Origin: Campylobacter concisus
Lineage (GTDB): Bacteria > Campylobacterota > Campylobacteria > Campylobacterales > Campylobacteraceae
DNA: 64,000 nucleotides
Assembly (NCBI GenBank): GCA_002092835.1
Contig: LVWL01000019.1
Coordinates: forward strand, 124,001-188,000
Direction: 5' to 3'
The notes beneath the pieces were generated by a model that was not told the DNA's origin, did no database searches, and saw nothing but the letters and a program-made list of their open reading frames with translations. The translations under genes and the position numbers were made by a program. How positions within the stretch are numbered: the stretch's first letter is position 1; each line of letters opens with the position of its first letter. Shown piece after piece: positions 46,414-56,137 of the stretch.

Positions 46414-48582
46414 TTATCTCCTTATTTTTATTGTTATTTCACTTTGATTTGAGTTTTGATCAAGGCATTTTATGCTGTGCTCGCCAAGAGTTAGATCAAA
46501 CTTTTTTTCGCTTGCATTTTCTATCTTAGAAAAGTTCAAATCATCTATTTTTAGGTAAATTTCATCGCCTAAAAACGCGTAGCATTTTACCATAACTTGT
46601 GTAATATTTTCATCTGTCACTATCTCTTCACCGTCATACGGATAGGCAAAAACTGGCTTTTTATCTTTAAAAATTTCAGCGCAAGGACTTTTTTGTATCT
46701 CATCTTTATCCAAAAGCTCATTTTTAACCAAAAAATCAAGCTCTTCGCCTCTTAAACTTTCGCACTTATCCTTTAAATCTACACCATTTATCCTATCATC
46801 AAACGCCATTTTTTTACACTTTTCATAGTTAAAAGCATCAAGGCAGGTTGGCAGCTTCTCTATGCCATCTGGCTCACTCATAAATTTTAACTTCTCTTTT
46901 TGAGCGATTATCTTAAACATATCAAAAAGGCTTTTTGATACGTCATTTAGTCCTGTTAGTTTATCAGTTTTACTGGCATTAAAATTTCCAATCCAAATAG
47001 CAATTGTGTAATTTTCATCAACGCCTATTGCGTAAAGATCACGCGAGCTTGCGCTTGTGCCAGTTTTAAAGGCGATCTTTGGTGTGTTTTGGGCGTACTG
47101 CCAAGCATTTTTTAGATATGACCTTGAGGCTTCGCTTAGCATTTTAGCGGTTAAATAGGCACTTTGAGGCGAGATTAGAGTTACATTTTTCTCTTCATTT
47201 TTGTAGTTTTTGCCAGCAAACTCAAGTGGTCTATAAATGCCGTCATTTGCATAAATAGTATAAAGATGAGCAAGATCAAGCAGGCTCATTTCAGCACTTC
47301 CAAGCGTTATAGAAGCTCCATAATACTCCTTATTTTCATCTACTAAATTTACCTTTTCAAGTAGTTCGTAAAGCGAATTGTCTTTTAGTTTTAAGTTTAA
47401 ATTTATAACTGGGATATTGAGGCTAAAATTTAGAGCATCTTTTGTGCTTACGATACCTAAAAAATCATTACTAAAATTCTTTGGAGCATACTCTTTTATA
47501 TAAATCTGCGTGTCAATTAACTGCGAATTTGGCGTTATAAGCCCGCTATCAAGCGCAAGTGAGTAGATAAAAGGCTTTAGCGTGCTACCGGTGTTTCGCT
47601 TCATATTTAGGGCTGAGTTTTTGCCATCCCGTGCGTGCTCATCGTGTGAGCCGATAAAAGCAACGACGCTCATTTTTTTATTGTCAATGACCACGGCAGC
47701 GGCATTGTTTGCATTCTTAGCCTTTAGCGAAAACATCGTATCTTTTAAAATTTTAAGCATATCTTTTTGTAAATTTAGATCCAAGCTCGCCTTTGAAATT
47801 TGGTTTTTAAAAGCGACATTTGCATAATCTTCCGCGGTTACGATAGCTTTTGCTCTTACATTTTTAAATGGCTCAGCCTGCGCTCTTTTAAAGGCGCTAA
47901 GATCGATTAAATTTGCCTTGTAAAGCATCTTTATGACTCTGTTTTTTAGAGCATTTATGTTTGAAACGCGGTCTAGTCTATTTTTATTTGGATTTTTTGG
48001 TATCGTGCTTAAAAGTGCGGCCTGAGCGTAGCTAAGCTCGTTTAGCTCCTTGCCAAAATAAAAAAAACTTGCCGCCTTTGCACCTTCGATATTGCCACCA
48101 TATGGAGCTAAATTTAGATAAAAATTTAAAATTTCATCCTTGCTAAAGTGAAGCTCGAGCTGAAATGCTCTAAAAATTTCTCTTATCTTATTTTTATAGC
48201 TCCTCTCATTTGGTTCAAGCATCCTTGCCACTTGCATCGTGATAGTGCTAGCACCTATGCGGTTGTCGCTTCTTAGGTTGTGAAAAAATGCTCTAAAAAT
48301 GGAGGCAAAATTTACGCCAAAATGGTAGTAAAAGTATCTATCTTCAAAAAGTACGACGCATTGTTTTAGCGAGTTTGGGAAGCTTTGCTCGTGAAATCTC
48401 CAAATTCCATCGCTACTAAGCTTCATATTTATGATCTCGCCATTTTTATCAAGCAAAATTTTGGCTTCATCTTTTTTAAGTGCGTCTAAATTTAGTGGAT
48501 AAATTTGATCAAATATCAAAAAAATAGCGACCACTAAAGCCAAAAATAGGGCAAGGAATTTTAGAAATTTAAACTTTTTCAT
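46414..48582 (-). CDS. pbpC: Penicillin-binding protein 1C
   Basis: Bifunctional peptidoglycan enzyme with 722 residues. A single N-terminal membrane helix (FLKFLALFLALVVAIFLIF) leads to a GT51 glycosyltransferase domain with VVLFEDRYFYYHFGVN (catalytic Glu), IGASTITMQVARML and KIREIFRAFQLE. The transpeptidase domain has RNTGSTLKPFIYSLALD (SxxK-type), and KTGTSASSRD. The last 90 residues form the BiPBP_C domain. It is in one operon with alpha-2-macroglobulin, its regular partner. A TATAAT lies only eight bases ahead of the ATG, so the mRNA may be leaderless. Confidence 0.94.
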   Translation of the reverse strand: MKKFKFLKFLALFLALVVAIFLIFDQIYPLNLDALKKDEAKILLDKNGEIINMKLSSDGIWRFHEQSFPNSLKQCVVLFEDRYFYYHFGVNFASIFRAFFHNLRSDNRIGASTITMQVARMLEPNERSYKNKIREIFRAFQLELHFSKDEILNFYLNLAPYGGNIEGAKAASFFYFGKELNELSYAQAALLSTIPKNPNKNRLDRVSNINALKNRVIKMLYKANLIDLSAFKRAQAEPFKNVRAKAIVTAEDYANVAFKNQISKASLDLNLQKDMLKILKDTMFSLKAKNANNAAAVVIDNKKMSVVAFIGSHDEHARDGKNSALNMKRNTGSTLKPFIYSLALDSGLITPNSQLIDTQIYIKEYAPKNFSNDFLGIVSTKDALNFSLNIPVINLNLKLKDNSLYELLEKVNLVDENKEYYGASITLGSAEMSLLDLAHLYTIYANDGIYRPLEFAGKNYKNEEKNVTLISPQSAYLTAKMLSEASRSYLKNAWQYAQNTPKIAFKTGTSASSRDLYAIGVDENYTIAIWIGNFNASKTDKLTGLNDVSKSLFDMFKIIAQKEKLKFMSEPDGIEKLPTCLDAFNYEKCKKMAFDDRINGVDLKDKCESLRGEELDFLVKNELLDKDEIQKSPCAEIFKDKKPVFAYPYDGEEIVTDENITQVMVKCYAFLGDEIYLKIDDLNFSKIENASEKKFDLTLGEHSIKCLDQNSNQSEITIKIRR

Positions 48583-48589
48583 CCGCGTG

Positions 48590-48595
48590 ATTATA
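48590..48595 (-). promoter_or_regulatory. -10 element for pbpC, very close to the start codon
   Basis: Minus-strand TATAAT lies seven bases upstream of the pbpC ATG at 48582, with only CACGCGG between them. Transcription would start at or within a base or two of the ATG. No Shine-Dalgarno is visible in that gap. Confidence 0.45.
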
Positions 48596-48615
48596 GCTGT
48601 TAAAGTTTAAGTAGC

Positions 48616-48621
48616 TATAAT
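48616..48621 (+). promoter_or_regulatory. -10 element for the UvrD/Rep helicase gene
   Basis: TATAAT on the plus strand lies 25 bases before the helicase ATG, with AAGAGGA as ribosome-binding site in between. The -35 region is weak, as is typical for Campylobacter. It is back-to-back with the pbpC promoter. Confidence 0.5.
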
Positions 48622-48646
48622 TAGGCCTTTTTAAAAAGAGGAAACA

Positions 48647-50680
48647 ATGCCCTTATCTAGGTTAAACAAAGAACAATACACCGCCGCAACTGCGCCATTT
48701 GGACACAATCTCATCATCGCTTCAGCTGGCACTGGCAAGACTAGCACGATTGTCGCTCGCATCGCTCATCTTTTAAATTTAGGCGTAAAGCCAGAGAAAA
48801 TTTTGCTTCTAACTTTTACAAACAAAGCAGCCAGCGAGATGATAGAGCGCTTAAATAGGTATTTTGATAAACAAGTCACCTCCAAAATCACCGCAGGCAC
48901 CTTTCACTCGGTATCATTTTCGCTTCTAAAAAGCCTTGATAAAGGCGTCACGCTAAAGCAGCCAAGCGAGCTAAAGACGCTTTTAAAAAGTCTTGTTGAG
49001 AGGCGTAAATTTTACCATTTAAGCGACGTCAAACCTTACGGTGGAGCTTATCTATACGATCTTTACTCGCTATTTCAAAACAGCGAGCAAGGCACAACAT
49101 TTGGCAAATGGATAAGCGATAAGAGCGAAGAGCAGGGCGTTTATGCTGAAATTTATGAAGATGTTTTAGAGGAGTTTGAGGCTGAGAAGGCTAAATTTTC
49201 TTACGCTGATTTTAACGACCTTCTTATCAAAATGCGCGACGAGCTAAAAAAGGGGGCAAATTTAGCTTATGATGAAATTTTGATCGACGAGTATCAAGAC
49301 ACAAACACCCTTCAAGGCAGCCTAATAGACGCATTTAAGACAAAGAGCCTCTTTTGCGTGGGCGATTTTGACCAGAGCATTTATGCATTTAACGGCGCAA
49401 ATATCGAGATCATTGGCTCATTTAAAGATCGCTTCCCAAACGCAAATATCTACGCTTTAAATGTAAATTACCGCTCAAGCTCAAGCATCCTTGCCCTTGC
49501 AAATAAGGTGATAAATAACAACCCAAGGCTTTATGAAAAGCACCTCACAGTTAGCCGAGATGGAAATTTCAAGCCTCCAAGGCTGCTTGTCTATAACGAG
49601 CTTTTTGATCAGTATCAAAATATCGCTGATATCATCTCGCTCTCGCCATTTAATAGAGAAAATATCGCCATAATTTTTAGAAATAACTCATCAGCTGATG
49701 GCATCGAAGTCGCGCTAAAAGAGCGAGGCATCGGCTCAAAGCGAAAGGGTGGGGTGAGCTTTTTTGAGAGCCGTGAGATCAAGGCGCTCATCGACATCAT
49801 GGGAATTTATGTCAATCCAAAAGATATAATGGCATTTATCCACATCTGCGAATACGCAAAGGGCGTTGGCAGCGCAGTTAGCAAAGAAATTTTTGATGCA
49901 CTTCTTAAGCTTGGGCATGGAAATTTGATAAAAGGGATAGTTGAGCCAGATGAGAGCGTAAATATCTCATCAAACAAAAGGCGAAACTATCAGCTGGGCC
50001 TTTTTGACGACCTTGACGAATTTGCCGAAGTTTCAAGGTTTTCTAAGCTTGGCTTTAGCGATAAATTTCTAGGCCACCCGGTGCTAAAACTACAAAAGCT
50101 AAGCGAGAGTGGGGCGCAGTTTTTATATGAAATTTACAACTTTTTAAGAGGCATGAGAAATATCACAAAGCCAGCCACAATGATAAATGAGATAAAAACT
50201 AGCAAAATTTACTCGTTAATCGTTGAAAATCTCAGTACAAAAAGAGCAACTCTAAAAAACGGCAATGTCGATCTTGCGCTCAAAGAAGAGGTCAAAGAGC
50301 GCATAATGGCAAAGAGCGTGGTGCTAAGCGAGCTAGCTAAAAAATATCAAGATATCAGTAAATTTTACAACTTCTTAGCCCTTGGAAGCAACGAGATGAG
50401 CGAAGGGCAGGGGGTTAGCCTACTTAGCGTGCATGCGAGCAAGGGGCTTGAGTTTGACCAAGTTTTCATCGTAGATCTCGCACAAAACCGCTTTCCAAAT
50501 TTAAAGCTAATGAGCATGGGCGGCAGCCTAGAGGAGGAGAGGCGGCTCTTTTACGTAGCAGTAACTAGGGCAAAAGACGAGCTATATCTTAGCTACGCAA
50601 AATACGACAAGATAAAGAAGGTGACCTACCAGCCAAGCAGGTTTTTGATAGAGGCTGGCATGGCAAAAGAGGAAGCTTAA
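48647..50680 (+). CDS. ATP-dependent DNA helicase, UvrD/Rep family
   Basis: A 677-residue superfamily 1A 3'-5' helicase acting in DNA repair or replication restart. Motifs are complete: Q-motif LNKEQYTA, Walker A ASAGTGKTST (25-34), Ia LLLTFTNKAASEM, II LIDEYQDTN, III VGDFDQSIYAFNGA, IV region LNVNYRSS, V LSVHASKGLEFDQVFIVDL and VI RRLFYVAVTRAKDEL. I avoid choosing between uvrD, rep and pcrA because sequence inspection does not separate them. Gene neighbours pbpC and macA are unrelated. Confidence 0.9.
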   Translation: MPLSRLNKEQYTAATAPFGHNLIIASAGTGKTSTIVARIAHLLNLGVKPEKILLLTFTNKAASEMIERLNRYFDKQVTSKITAGTFHSVSFSLLKSLDKGVTLKQPSELKTLLKSLVERRKFYHLSDVKPYGGAYLYDLYSLFQNSEQGTTFGKWISDKSEEQGVYAEIYEDVLEEFEAEKAKFSYADFNDLLIKMRDELKKGANLAYDEILIDEYQDTNTLQGSLIDAFKTKSLFCVGDFDQSIYAFNGANIEIIGSFKDRFPNANIYALNVNYRSSSSILALANKVINNNPRLYEKHLTVSRDGNFKPPRLLVYNELFDQYQNIADIISLSPFNRENIAIIFRNNSSADGIEVALKERGIGSKRKGGVSFFESREIKALIDIMGIYVNPKDIMAFIHICEYAKGVGSAVSKEIFDALLKLGHGNLIKGIVEPDESVNISSNKRRNYQLGLFDDLDEFAEVSRFSKLGFSDKFLGHPVLKLQKLSESGAQFLYEIYNFLRGMRNITKPATMINEIKTSKIYSLIVENLSTKRATLKNGNVDLALKEEVKERIMAKSVVLSELAKKYQDISKFYNFLALGSNEMSEGQGVSLLSVHASKGLEFDQVFIVDLAQNRFPNLKLMSMGGSLEEERRLFYVAVTRAKDELYLSYAKYDKIKKVTYQPSRFLIEAGMAKEEA

Positions 50681-50695
50681 AGAGTGTTTACTCTT
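50680..50695 (+). terminator. Short hairpin after the helicase gene
   Basis: AAGAGT and ACTCTT pair around a four-base loop directly overlapping the helicase stop. Only a short stem and no real U-run follows, so termination would be inefficient at best. Confidence 0.3.
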
Positions 50696-50733
50696 GTGAA
50701 GTAGAATTTACCAATTTTTTACAAAGAGAAGCG

Positions 50734-51927
50734 ATGAAAAAATCTAAAATTTTAATAATCCTGCTTATTTTAGGCGTCGGTGGATATTTTATCTACGATA
50801 AATTTTTCAATATAAAAGACGAAAAGGTGGAATTTATCACCAAAAAGGCAAAGAAAGGTTCATTCAGTAAAAAAGTTGATGCCACTGGAGAAATTTTCGC
50901 CACAGAGCTAGTTGATGTGGGTGCTCAGGTGAGCGGCCAGATAAAAAAGCTCTATGTTAAGCTTGGAGATCAGGTCAAAAAAGGCGATATGATCGCAAGT
51001 ATCGATAGCTCGACCCAGCAAAATAGCATAGACAATAAAGAAGCACAGCTAGCCATCTACAAAGCTCAGCTTGAAAGCGCAAAAGTGGCTCTAAATATCG
51101 CAAAAACGCAGTTTGATAGAGAAAATGCACTTTTTGCCAAAAACGCCACTTCAAAACAAGAATTTGAAAGTGCAAAAAATACTTATAGCACAAATAGCGC
51201 CAAGATAAAGGAGCTCGAGGCTCAGATAAAGCAGACAAATATCGAGCTAAGTACGGCTAAGATAAATTTAGGCTACACAAAGATCACCGCTCCAAGAGAT
51301 GGCATAATAGTAAGCGTGCAGGTCGAAGAGGGACAAACCGTAAATGCTAATCAAACTACGCCAACTATCGTAAAGATCGCAGATCTAAGCTATGTTAAGA
51401 TGAAGATGCAAATAGCTGAGGGTGACATCACAAAAATAAAGGTTGGCACACCAGTTGAATACTCGATCCTCTCTGAGCCAACGAAGAAATTTCAAACAAC
51501 GGTTAGCTCGATTGACCCTGGCTTAACGACATTAAGCGATGGTAGCTACGGCTCTAGCAGTAGTAGCAAATCTACAAGTTCAAGCACTTCAAGCAACTCA
51601 GCTGTTTATTATTACGCGCAAAGCATAGTTGAAAATAAAGATAAAATTTTAAGAATAGGCATGACAACACAAAATGAGCTTTTAATAGCAAATGTAAAGG
51701 ACGCTATCATCGTACCAAGCATCGGCATTAAAAGAGATGAAAACGGCACATTTGTCTATGTTCTAAAAGATGGCAAAGCGGTAAAAACATCGGTAAAAAC
51801 TGGTATAAAAGATAACCTCGATACGCAGATCATTAGTGGCGTAAACGAGGGCGATGAGATCATCACATCACAAGGCTCAGCAAGCGAAATAGCCAAGATG
51901 ATCGAAAAAGAAAATAAGAAGTTTTAA
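50734..51927 (+). CDS. macA: Periplasmic adaptor protein MacA
   Basis: Membrane-fusion (adaptor) subunit of a MacAB-TolC type exporter, 397 residues. An N-terminal membrane helix (ILIILLILGVGGYFIYD) is followed by a lipoyl half-motif (VDVGAQVSGQIKKLYVKLGDQVKKGD), a long helical hairpin (residues about 90-160), the second lipoyl half (INLGYTKITAPRDGIIVSVQVEEGQTV) and a beta-barrel domain. A Ser-rich loop (SYGSSSSSKSTSSSTSSNS) lies near residue 270, an unusual low-complexity segment. The macB start follows its stop without gap. Confidence 0.93.
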   Translation: MKKSKILIILLILGVGGYFIYDKFFNIKDEKVEFITKKAKKGSFSKKVDATGEIFATELVDVGAQVSGQIKKLYVKLGDQVKKGDMIASIDSSTQQNSIDNKEAQLAIYKAQLESAKVALNIAKTQFDRENALFAKNATSKQEFESAKNTYSTNSAKIKELEAQIKQTNIELSTAKINLGYTKITAPRDGIIVSVQVEEGQTVNANQTTPTIVKIADLSYVKMKMQIAEGDITKIKVGTPVEYSILSEPTKKFQTTVSSIDPGLTTLSDGSYGSSSSSKSTSSSTSSNSAVYYYAQSIVENKDKILRIGMTTQNELLIANVKDAIIVPSIGIKRDENGTFVYVLKDGKAVKTSVKTGIKDNLDTQIISGVNEGDEIITSQGSASEIAKMIEKENKKF

Positions 51928-53856
51928 GTGATAAGTCTAAAAAATATCACAAAAAGCTTTAAGCTTGGCGATAATGAGATAGAAATTCTTCATGGCATAA
52001 ATTTAGAGATAAAAAAGGGCGAATTTATAGCCATTATCGGTCAGTCTGGCTCTGGTAAATCAACGCTTATGAATATCCTTGGCTGCCTTGATAGCCCAAG
52101 TGGCGGGCAATACTTGCTAGATGGCAAAGATATATCAAAATTTGATAGCGACGCACTTGCTAAGCTTAGGCGAGATAAATTTGGCTTTATATTTCAAAGA
52201 TACAACCTTCTTAGCACGATGAATGCCCTTGAAAACGTAGCCCTTCCTAGCATATACGCAGGTGCAAACAAGAGCGAGCGAGAGAAAAGAGGGATGGAGA
52301 TCTTAGACTCTCTTGGTCTTAGCGAAAAAGCAAAAAATTTACCAAATAAACTCTCAGGCGGACAACAACAAAGGGTCTCCATAGCAAGGGCGCTGATGAA
52401 TGGTGGCGAGATTATCTTGGCTGATGAGCCAACTGGTGCGCTTGATAGCAAAAGTGGGCTAAGAGTGATGGAAATTTTAGTTGATCTTTACAAAAAAGGC
52501 CACACCATCATCATCGTCACACACGATCCAAAGATCGCTGAGTATGCGAGTAGGGTGATCGAGATAAAAGATGGCAACATCGTAAGTGATAATATAAAAA
52601 ATAGTGAAATTTTTGAGGCCAAAAAGCAAAACCAACCAGAAAAGAGCAAATTTACCTACTATAAAGATCAGCTAATTGAAAGCTTTAAAATGTCGGTAAA
52701 TGCGATGCTAGCTCATAAATTAAGATCGCTTCTTACTATGCTTGGCATTATAATTGGCATCACGGCGGTCATTAGCGTCGTGGCCCTTGGCAAAGGCTCA
52801 CAGGAGCAAATTTTAGCTGGCATCAGAAAGATCGGTACAAATACGATCGATATCATGCCAGGAAAAGGCTTTGGCGATATGCTCTCAGGTAGGGTAAAAA
52901 CGCTCTCTATAAGTGACGCAAATATGCTCTCAAAGCAGTCATTTCTGGACTCAGTCACTCCAAATACAAGCACTTCAGGTGTACTAACGTATGAAAATAT
53001 CTCCTTAACAGCGACGCTAAAGGGCGGTGGAGTAGGGAGCTTTGATGTAAATGGACTAAAGCTAGAAAAAGGAAGAATTTACGATGAGGACGAGGTTTTA
53101 AACTCAGATTCTGTCACATTAATAGATCAAAATACCAAAAACAGTATATTTAAAAACGAAGATCCGATCGGCAAGATCATACTTTTTAATAAAAAGCCAC
53201 TTCGCATTATAGGCGTTTTGCAAAAAGATGAGTTTAAAGTCGGTGATGCTAGCTCACTTAAAATTTATGCTCCATACACGACTGTGATAAACAAGATAAC
53301 GGGAGATAAATTTATTAGCTCAATAACTGTAAAAGTAAATGAGAGCGTAAATGCTCAGATCGCAGAAAAGAGCCTAACCGATCTTTTAACGATAAAACAC
53401 GGCAAAAAGGACTTCTTCACAAGAAATTCTGACAGCATCAAGCAAACTATCGAAGAGACCATCTCAACCATGCGCCTTCTCATCTCAAGTATCGCCGTCG
53501 TTTCGCTAGTAGTTGGTGGCATAGGCGTCATGAACATCATGCTAGTCTCAGTCACCGAGCGCACCAAAGAGATAGGCATAAAAATGGCGATCGGAGCCAG
53601 ACAGAGCAACATCTTGCAGCAGTTTTTGATAGAGGCGGTGCTACTTTGCTTAATCGGCGGAGCCATCGGCATCGTCCTATCCTACGCTATCGGCTACATC
53701 TTTAACAACTTCTTAAACGGCTTTAGCATGATCTTTTCAAACGGCTCGATCGTGCTTGCACTTGTCACATCGATGGCGATTGGCATCATCTTTGGCTACA
53801 TGCCTGCCAAAAACGCCTCAAAACTAAATCCAATAGATGCGCTTTCAAGGGAGTAA
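51928..53856 (+). CDS. macB: MacB-type ABC exporter
   Basis: ATPase-permease fusion of the MacAB-TolC exporter, 642 residues. The ATPase half has Walker A GQSGSGKST (38-46), LSGGQQQRVSIARAL and Walker B IILADEPTGALDS. The membrane half has one helix near residue 270 (LLTMLGIIIGITAVISVVALG), a large periplasmic domain, and three more helices in the FtsX-like region (VVGGIGVMNIMLVSVTERTKEIGIKMAIGARQ). It starts at GTG 51928. Substrates may include toxins, heme-type compounds or macrolides; none can be named here. Confidence 0.94.
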   Translation: MISLKNITKSFKLGDNEIEILHGINLEIKKGEFIAIIGQSGSGKSTLMNILGCLDSPSGGQYLLDGKDISKFDSDALAKLRRDKFGFIFQRYNLLSTMNALENVALPSIYAGANKSEREKRGMEILDSLGLSEKAKNLPNKLSGGQQQRVSIARALMNGGEIILADEPTGALDSKSGLRVMEILVDLYKKGHTIIIVTHDPKIAEYASRVIEIKDGNIVSDNIKNSEIFEAKKQNQPEKSKFTYYKDQLIESFKMSVNAMLAHKLRSLLTMLGIIIGITAVISVVALGKGSQEQILAGIRKIGTNTIDIMPGKGFGDMLSGRVKTLSISDANMLSKQSFLDSVTPNTSTSGVLTYENISLTATLKGGGVGSFDVNGLKLEKGRIYDEDEVLNSDSVTLIDQNTKNSIFKNEDPIGKIILFNKKPLRIIGVLQKDEFKVGDASSLKIYAPYTTVINKITGDKFISSITVKVNESVNAQIAEKSLTDLLTIKHGKKDFFTRNSDSIKQTIEETISTMRLLISSIAVVSLVVGGIGVMNIMLVSVTERTKEIGIKMAIGARQSNILQQFLIEAVLLCLIGGAIGIVLSYAIGYIFNNFLNGFSMIFSNGSIVLALVTSMAIGIIFGYMPAKNASKLNPIDALSRE

Positions 53857-53857
53857 T

Positions 53858-55209
53858 ATGAAATTTCTAAGCCTAGCTTTAGTGCTCGTTTTAGCGGTTG
53901 CGCTGTTAAAAATATAGATGAAAACTACAAGCAAATTTTACTTGAAGATAACGCCAGCCGTGAGCTAAATTTAGACACTTCTTGGTGGAAGCAGTATCAG
54001 CAAAGCTACCTTGATGAGCTTGTAGCTCTTGCGCTTAAAAACAACACCGACCTTGCAAAAGCTGCGATAAATGTAAATAAAGCACTCGCTCAAGCTGGCG
54101 TTTTGCAGGCAAATCTCATCCCAAGCTTTAACGCCAGCATCGAGGCAACAAGTAGCAAAAACATAAAAGAGGGCGGCGCTTCTAGTAGAAATTTTGGCTC
54201 AAGCATAGGGCTTAGCTACGAGCTTGATCTTTGGCAAAAGCTAGCAAACAGCAAAGACGCAGCGATCTTTGAAGCAGATGCTAGCAAATTTGATCTGGAA
54301 GCTAGCAAACTAAGCGTGATAAACTCCGTAGCAGATGCTTATTTTCAAATTTTATATCTAAACGAGAGCATAAAAACTTATGAGCAAATTTTAGAAATTT
54401 ATAATGAGCTAAATAAGATAGTTGGGCTTAAATTTGAGCTTGGCAAAGAGGAAGCGCTAAGCCTAAAACAGATAAATTCACAGCTTTTAAGCGCTCAAAA
54501 CAAGATAGAAAGTGCCAAAAAAGAGCTTGTGAGCGCTAAAAAAACGCTTAGGATTTTGCTAAATGAGAGGCCAGATTTTGAGCTTAAATTTGAGGGCCTC
54601 ACGCTAAGTCCTGTAAAAAAAGTGGGCGTTGATCTAGAAGTGCCAACAAGCGCCATAGCAAACCGGCCTGATCTAAGAGCGGCCATTTACCGCATAGAAG
54701 AGGGTATCTCAAACTACAAAGCGAGCCAAAAAGAGTTTTATCCAAGCATCACGCTAGGAGCCAGCCTCAAAAGCAGCACCGACAAAAAAGACGAAGCGTT
54801 TAATTTTAAATTTCTAAATGGAAACATTGCTTTAAATTTGCCATTTTTAAACTACCACAAGCTAAAGTCAAATTTGAAAGTAAGCGAGGTAAATTTTGAG
54901 CTTGCAAAACTAAACTACATAAGCACTCTAAATAGCGCATTAAACGAGGTAGATGCTTTTTATAAAGGCTACTTAAACGACGAAGCACTACTTGCTAACT
55001 ACCAAGAGCAGATAAAAAACTACGAGGAAATTTCAAAAATTTACGAGATAAAGTACTCCTACGGCAAGGTCGAGCTAAAGCAGTTTTTGGAGGCTAAAAA
55101 TAGCGAACTAGAAGCCAAAATAGGGCTACTAAAGGCAAAATACACACTCTTACAAGACGAGCTAAATATCTATAAAGCCATGGCTGGTAAATTTAAGCAG
55201 TTTTTGTAA
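53858..55209 (+). pseudogene. TolC/OprM-like outer-membrane efflux lipoprotein, frameshift near start
   Basis: Outer-membrane channel for the upstream MacAB pump. From ATG 53858 the frame gives MKFLSLALVLVLAVALLKI and stops after 19 codons. Adding one base at the GG at 53896-53897 gives LVLAGCAVKNIDENYKQ, restoring a lipobox (LAGC) and a 450-residue protein. The rest has two outer-membrane efflux protein repeats: DASKFDLEASKLSVINSVAD ... ASKKNKI-like helices in the first half, and ISNYKASQKEFYPSITLGA ... FELAKLNYISTLNSALNEVD in the second. It follows macB by one base. Likely an assembly deletion. Confidence 0.9.
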
Positions 55210-55675
55210 GGTTAGTGCTCTGCGCTTAAAAGCAAGAACCACAAACTCCAAAGATAGCTCTTGCTCACTTTTTCAAAATAGGGTATATCAAATTTTAAGT
55301 TATATATAAGATAAATACAAATTTCACATTTTTTGAAAAGTGTAAAATTTAACTAATTTTCTTACAAATATTTTTATGTCAAATTTAATGGATAAATTAA
55401 AATCATACAAAAGATAAAATCCAAAATAAGCCTATAAATCAATATTTAAATTCATATAAAAGAAAAAATAAGAAAATTAAAATAACAATTTGAAAATTAT
55501 AGTTTTCAATACAAATATACAAAAAAGCTTGTGTTTTATCTTTTAACATATTCATATAAGTATTATGCTTTTAAAATTATATTTTTAAAATGAAAGTCGT
55601 ATTTGATTTTTCGAAAACTTACACACATTTAAAAGTAAGTTTTCGAAAATTAGAAGTTTTATAAGATTGTAGATT
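55210..55675. other. A+T-rich 466-base gap without a recognisable gene
   Basis: Convergent gap between the efflux channel gene and yqeY. I see no frame with a credible ribosome-binding site. A loose hairpin (AGCAAGA near 55232 with TCTTGCT near 55262) could be a weak terminator for the macAB transcript. TTGAAAA/TTTTCAA form a short hairpin at 55490-55509. The strongest feature is the 15-base inverted repeat at 55608-55649. The middle 250 bases are almost pure A/T. Confidence 0.6.
55608..55649 (-). terminator. 15-base perfect inverted repeat behind yqeY
   Basis: TTTTCGAAAACTTAC (55608-55622) pairs perfectly with GTAAGTTTTCGAAAA (55635-55649), loop 12 bases. Each arm contains its own palindrome TTTTCGAAAA. 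It lies 26 bases past the yqeY stop and has A/T runs on both sides, so it can act as a bidirectional terminator. Confidence 0.55.
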
Positions 55676-56107
55676 TTAAGCCAAAAGCTCTTTTGCGATC
55701 ATACTTATGCGTTTTGCTTCAGCACTTGCTCCGATCTCATCTTTTGCCATTTTCATTACGGCACCTAAATTTTTACCAGCTCTTTCAATAATCTTTTTTA
55801 TTTTTTCTTTAAGCTCTTCATCACTTAGTTGTGCTGGCAAATATGCCTTAATAAGCTCAATCTCGCCCTGCTCTTTTTTAGCCAAATCCTCTCTAGCACC
55901 TTTTATATAAAGCTCAACTGAGTCAGCCCTCTTTTTGATCTCCCTTTGAAGTAGCGGAAGTACCACTTCATCAGTCATTTTAACCCTTTGATCGACTTCG
56001 ACCTGCTTAAGTGCTGCATTTAGCGTTCTTAAAGTATCTCTTTTAAACTCATCTTTTGCCTTCATAGCCTCTTTTATATCAGCCAAAATTTGCTCTCTTA
56101 TACTCAT
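55676..56107 (-). CDS. GatB/YqeY-domain protein
   Basis: A 143-residue cytoplasmic protein of the YqeY family, homologous to the C-terminal tail of the GatB amidotransferase subunit that contacts tRNA. The core KDEFKRDTLRTLNAALKQVEVDQR, KKRADSVELYIKGAREDLAKKEQGE and LKEKIKKIIERAGKNLGAVMKM is typical. Its role in cells is not settled; tRNA binding is inferred from the family. It is 30 bases downstream of ppx/gppA on the same strand. Confidence 0.88.
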   Translation of the reverse strand: MSIREQILADIKEAMKAKDEFKRDTLRTLNAALKQVEVDQRVKMTDEVVLPLLQREIKKRADSVELYIKGAREDLAKKEQGEIELIKAYLPAQLSDEELKEKIKKIIERAGKNLGAVMKMAKDEIGASAEAKRISMIAKELLA

Positions 56108-56137
56108 TTCCTCTCCTTTAAATTTTTGAAATATTAA

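Noticed and set aside
51530-51600. Ser-rich run in macA as a sign of frameshift or repeat expansion
   Set aside because: The frame is intact on both sides and the run lies in a loop of the adaptor protein, where low complexity can be tolerated.
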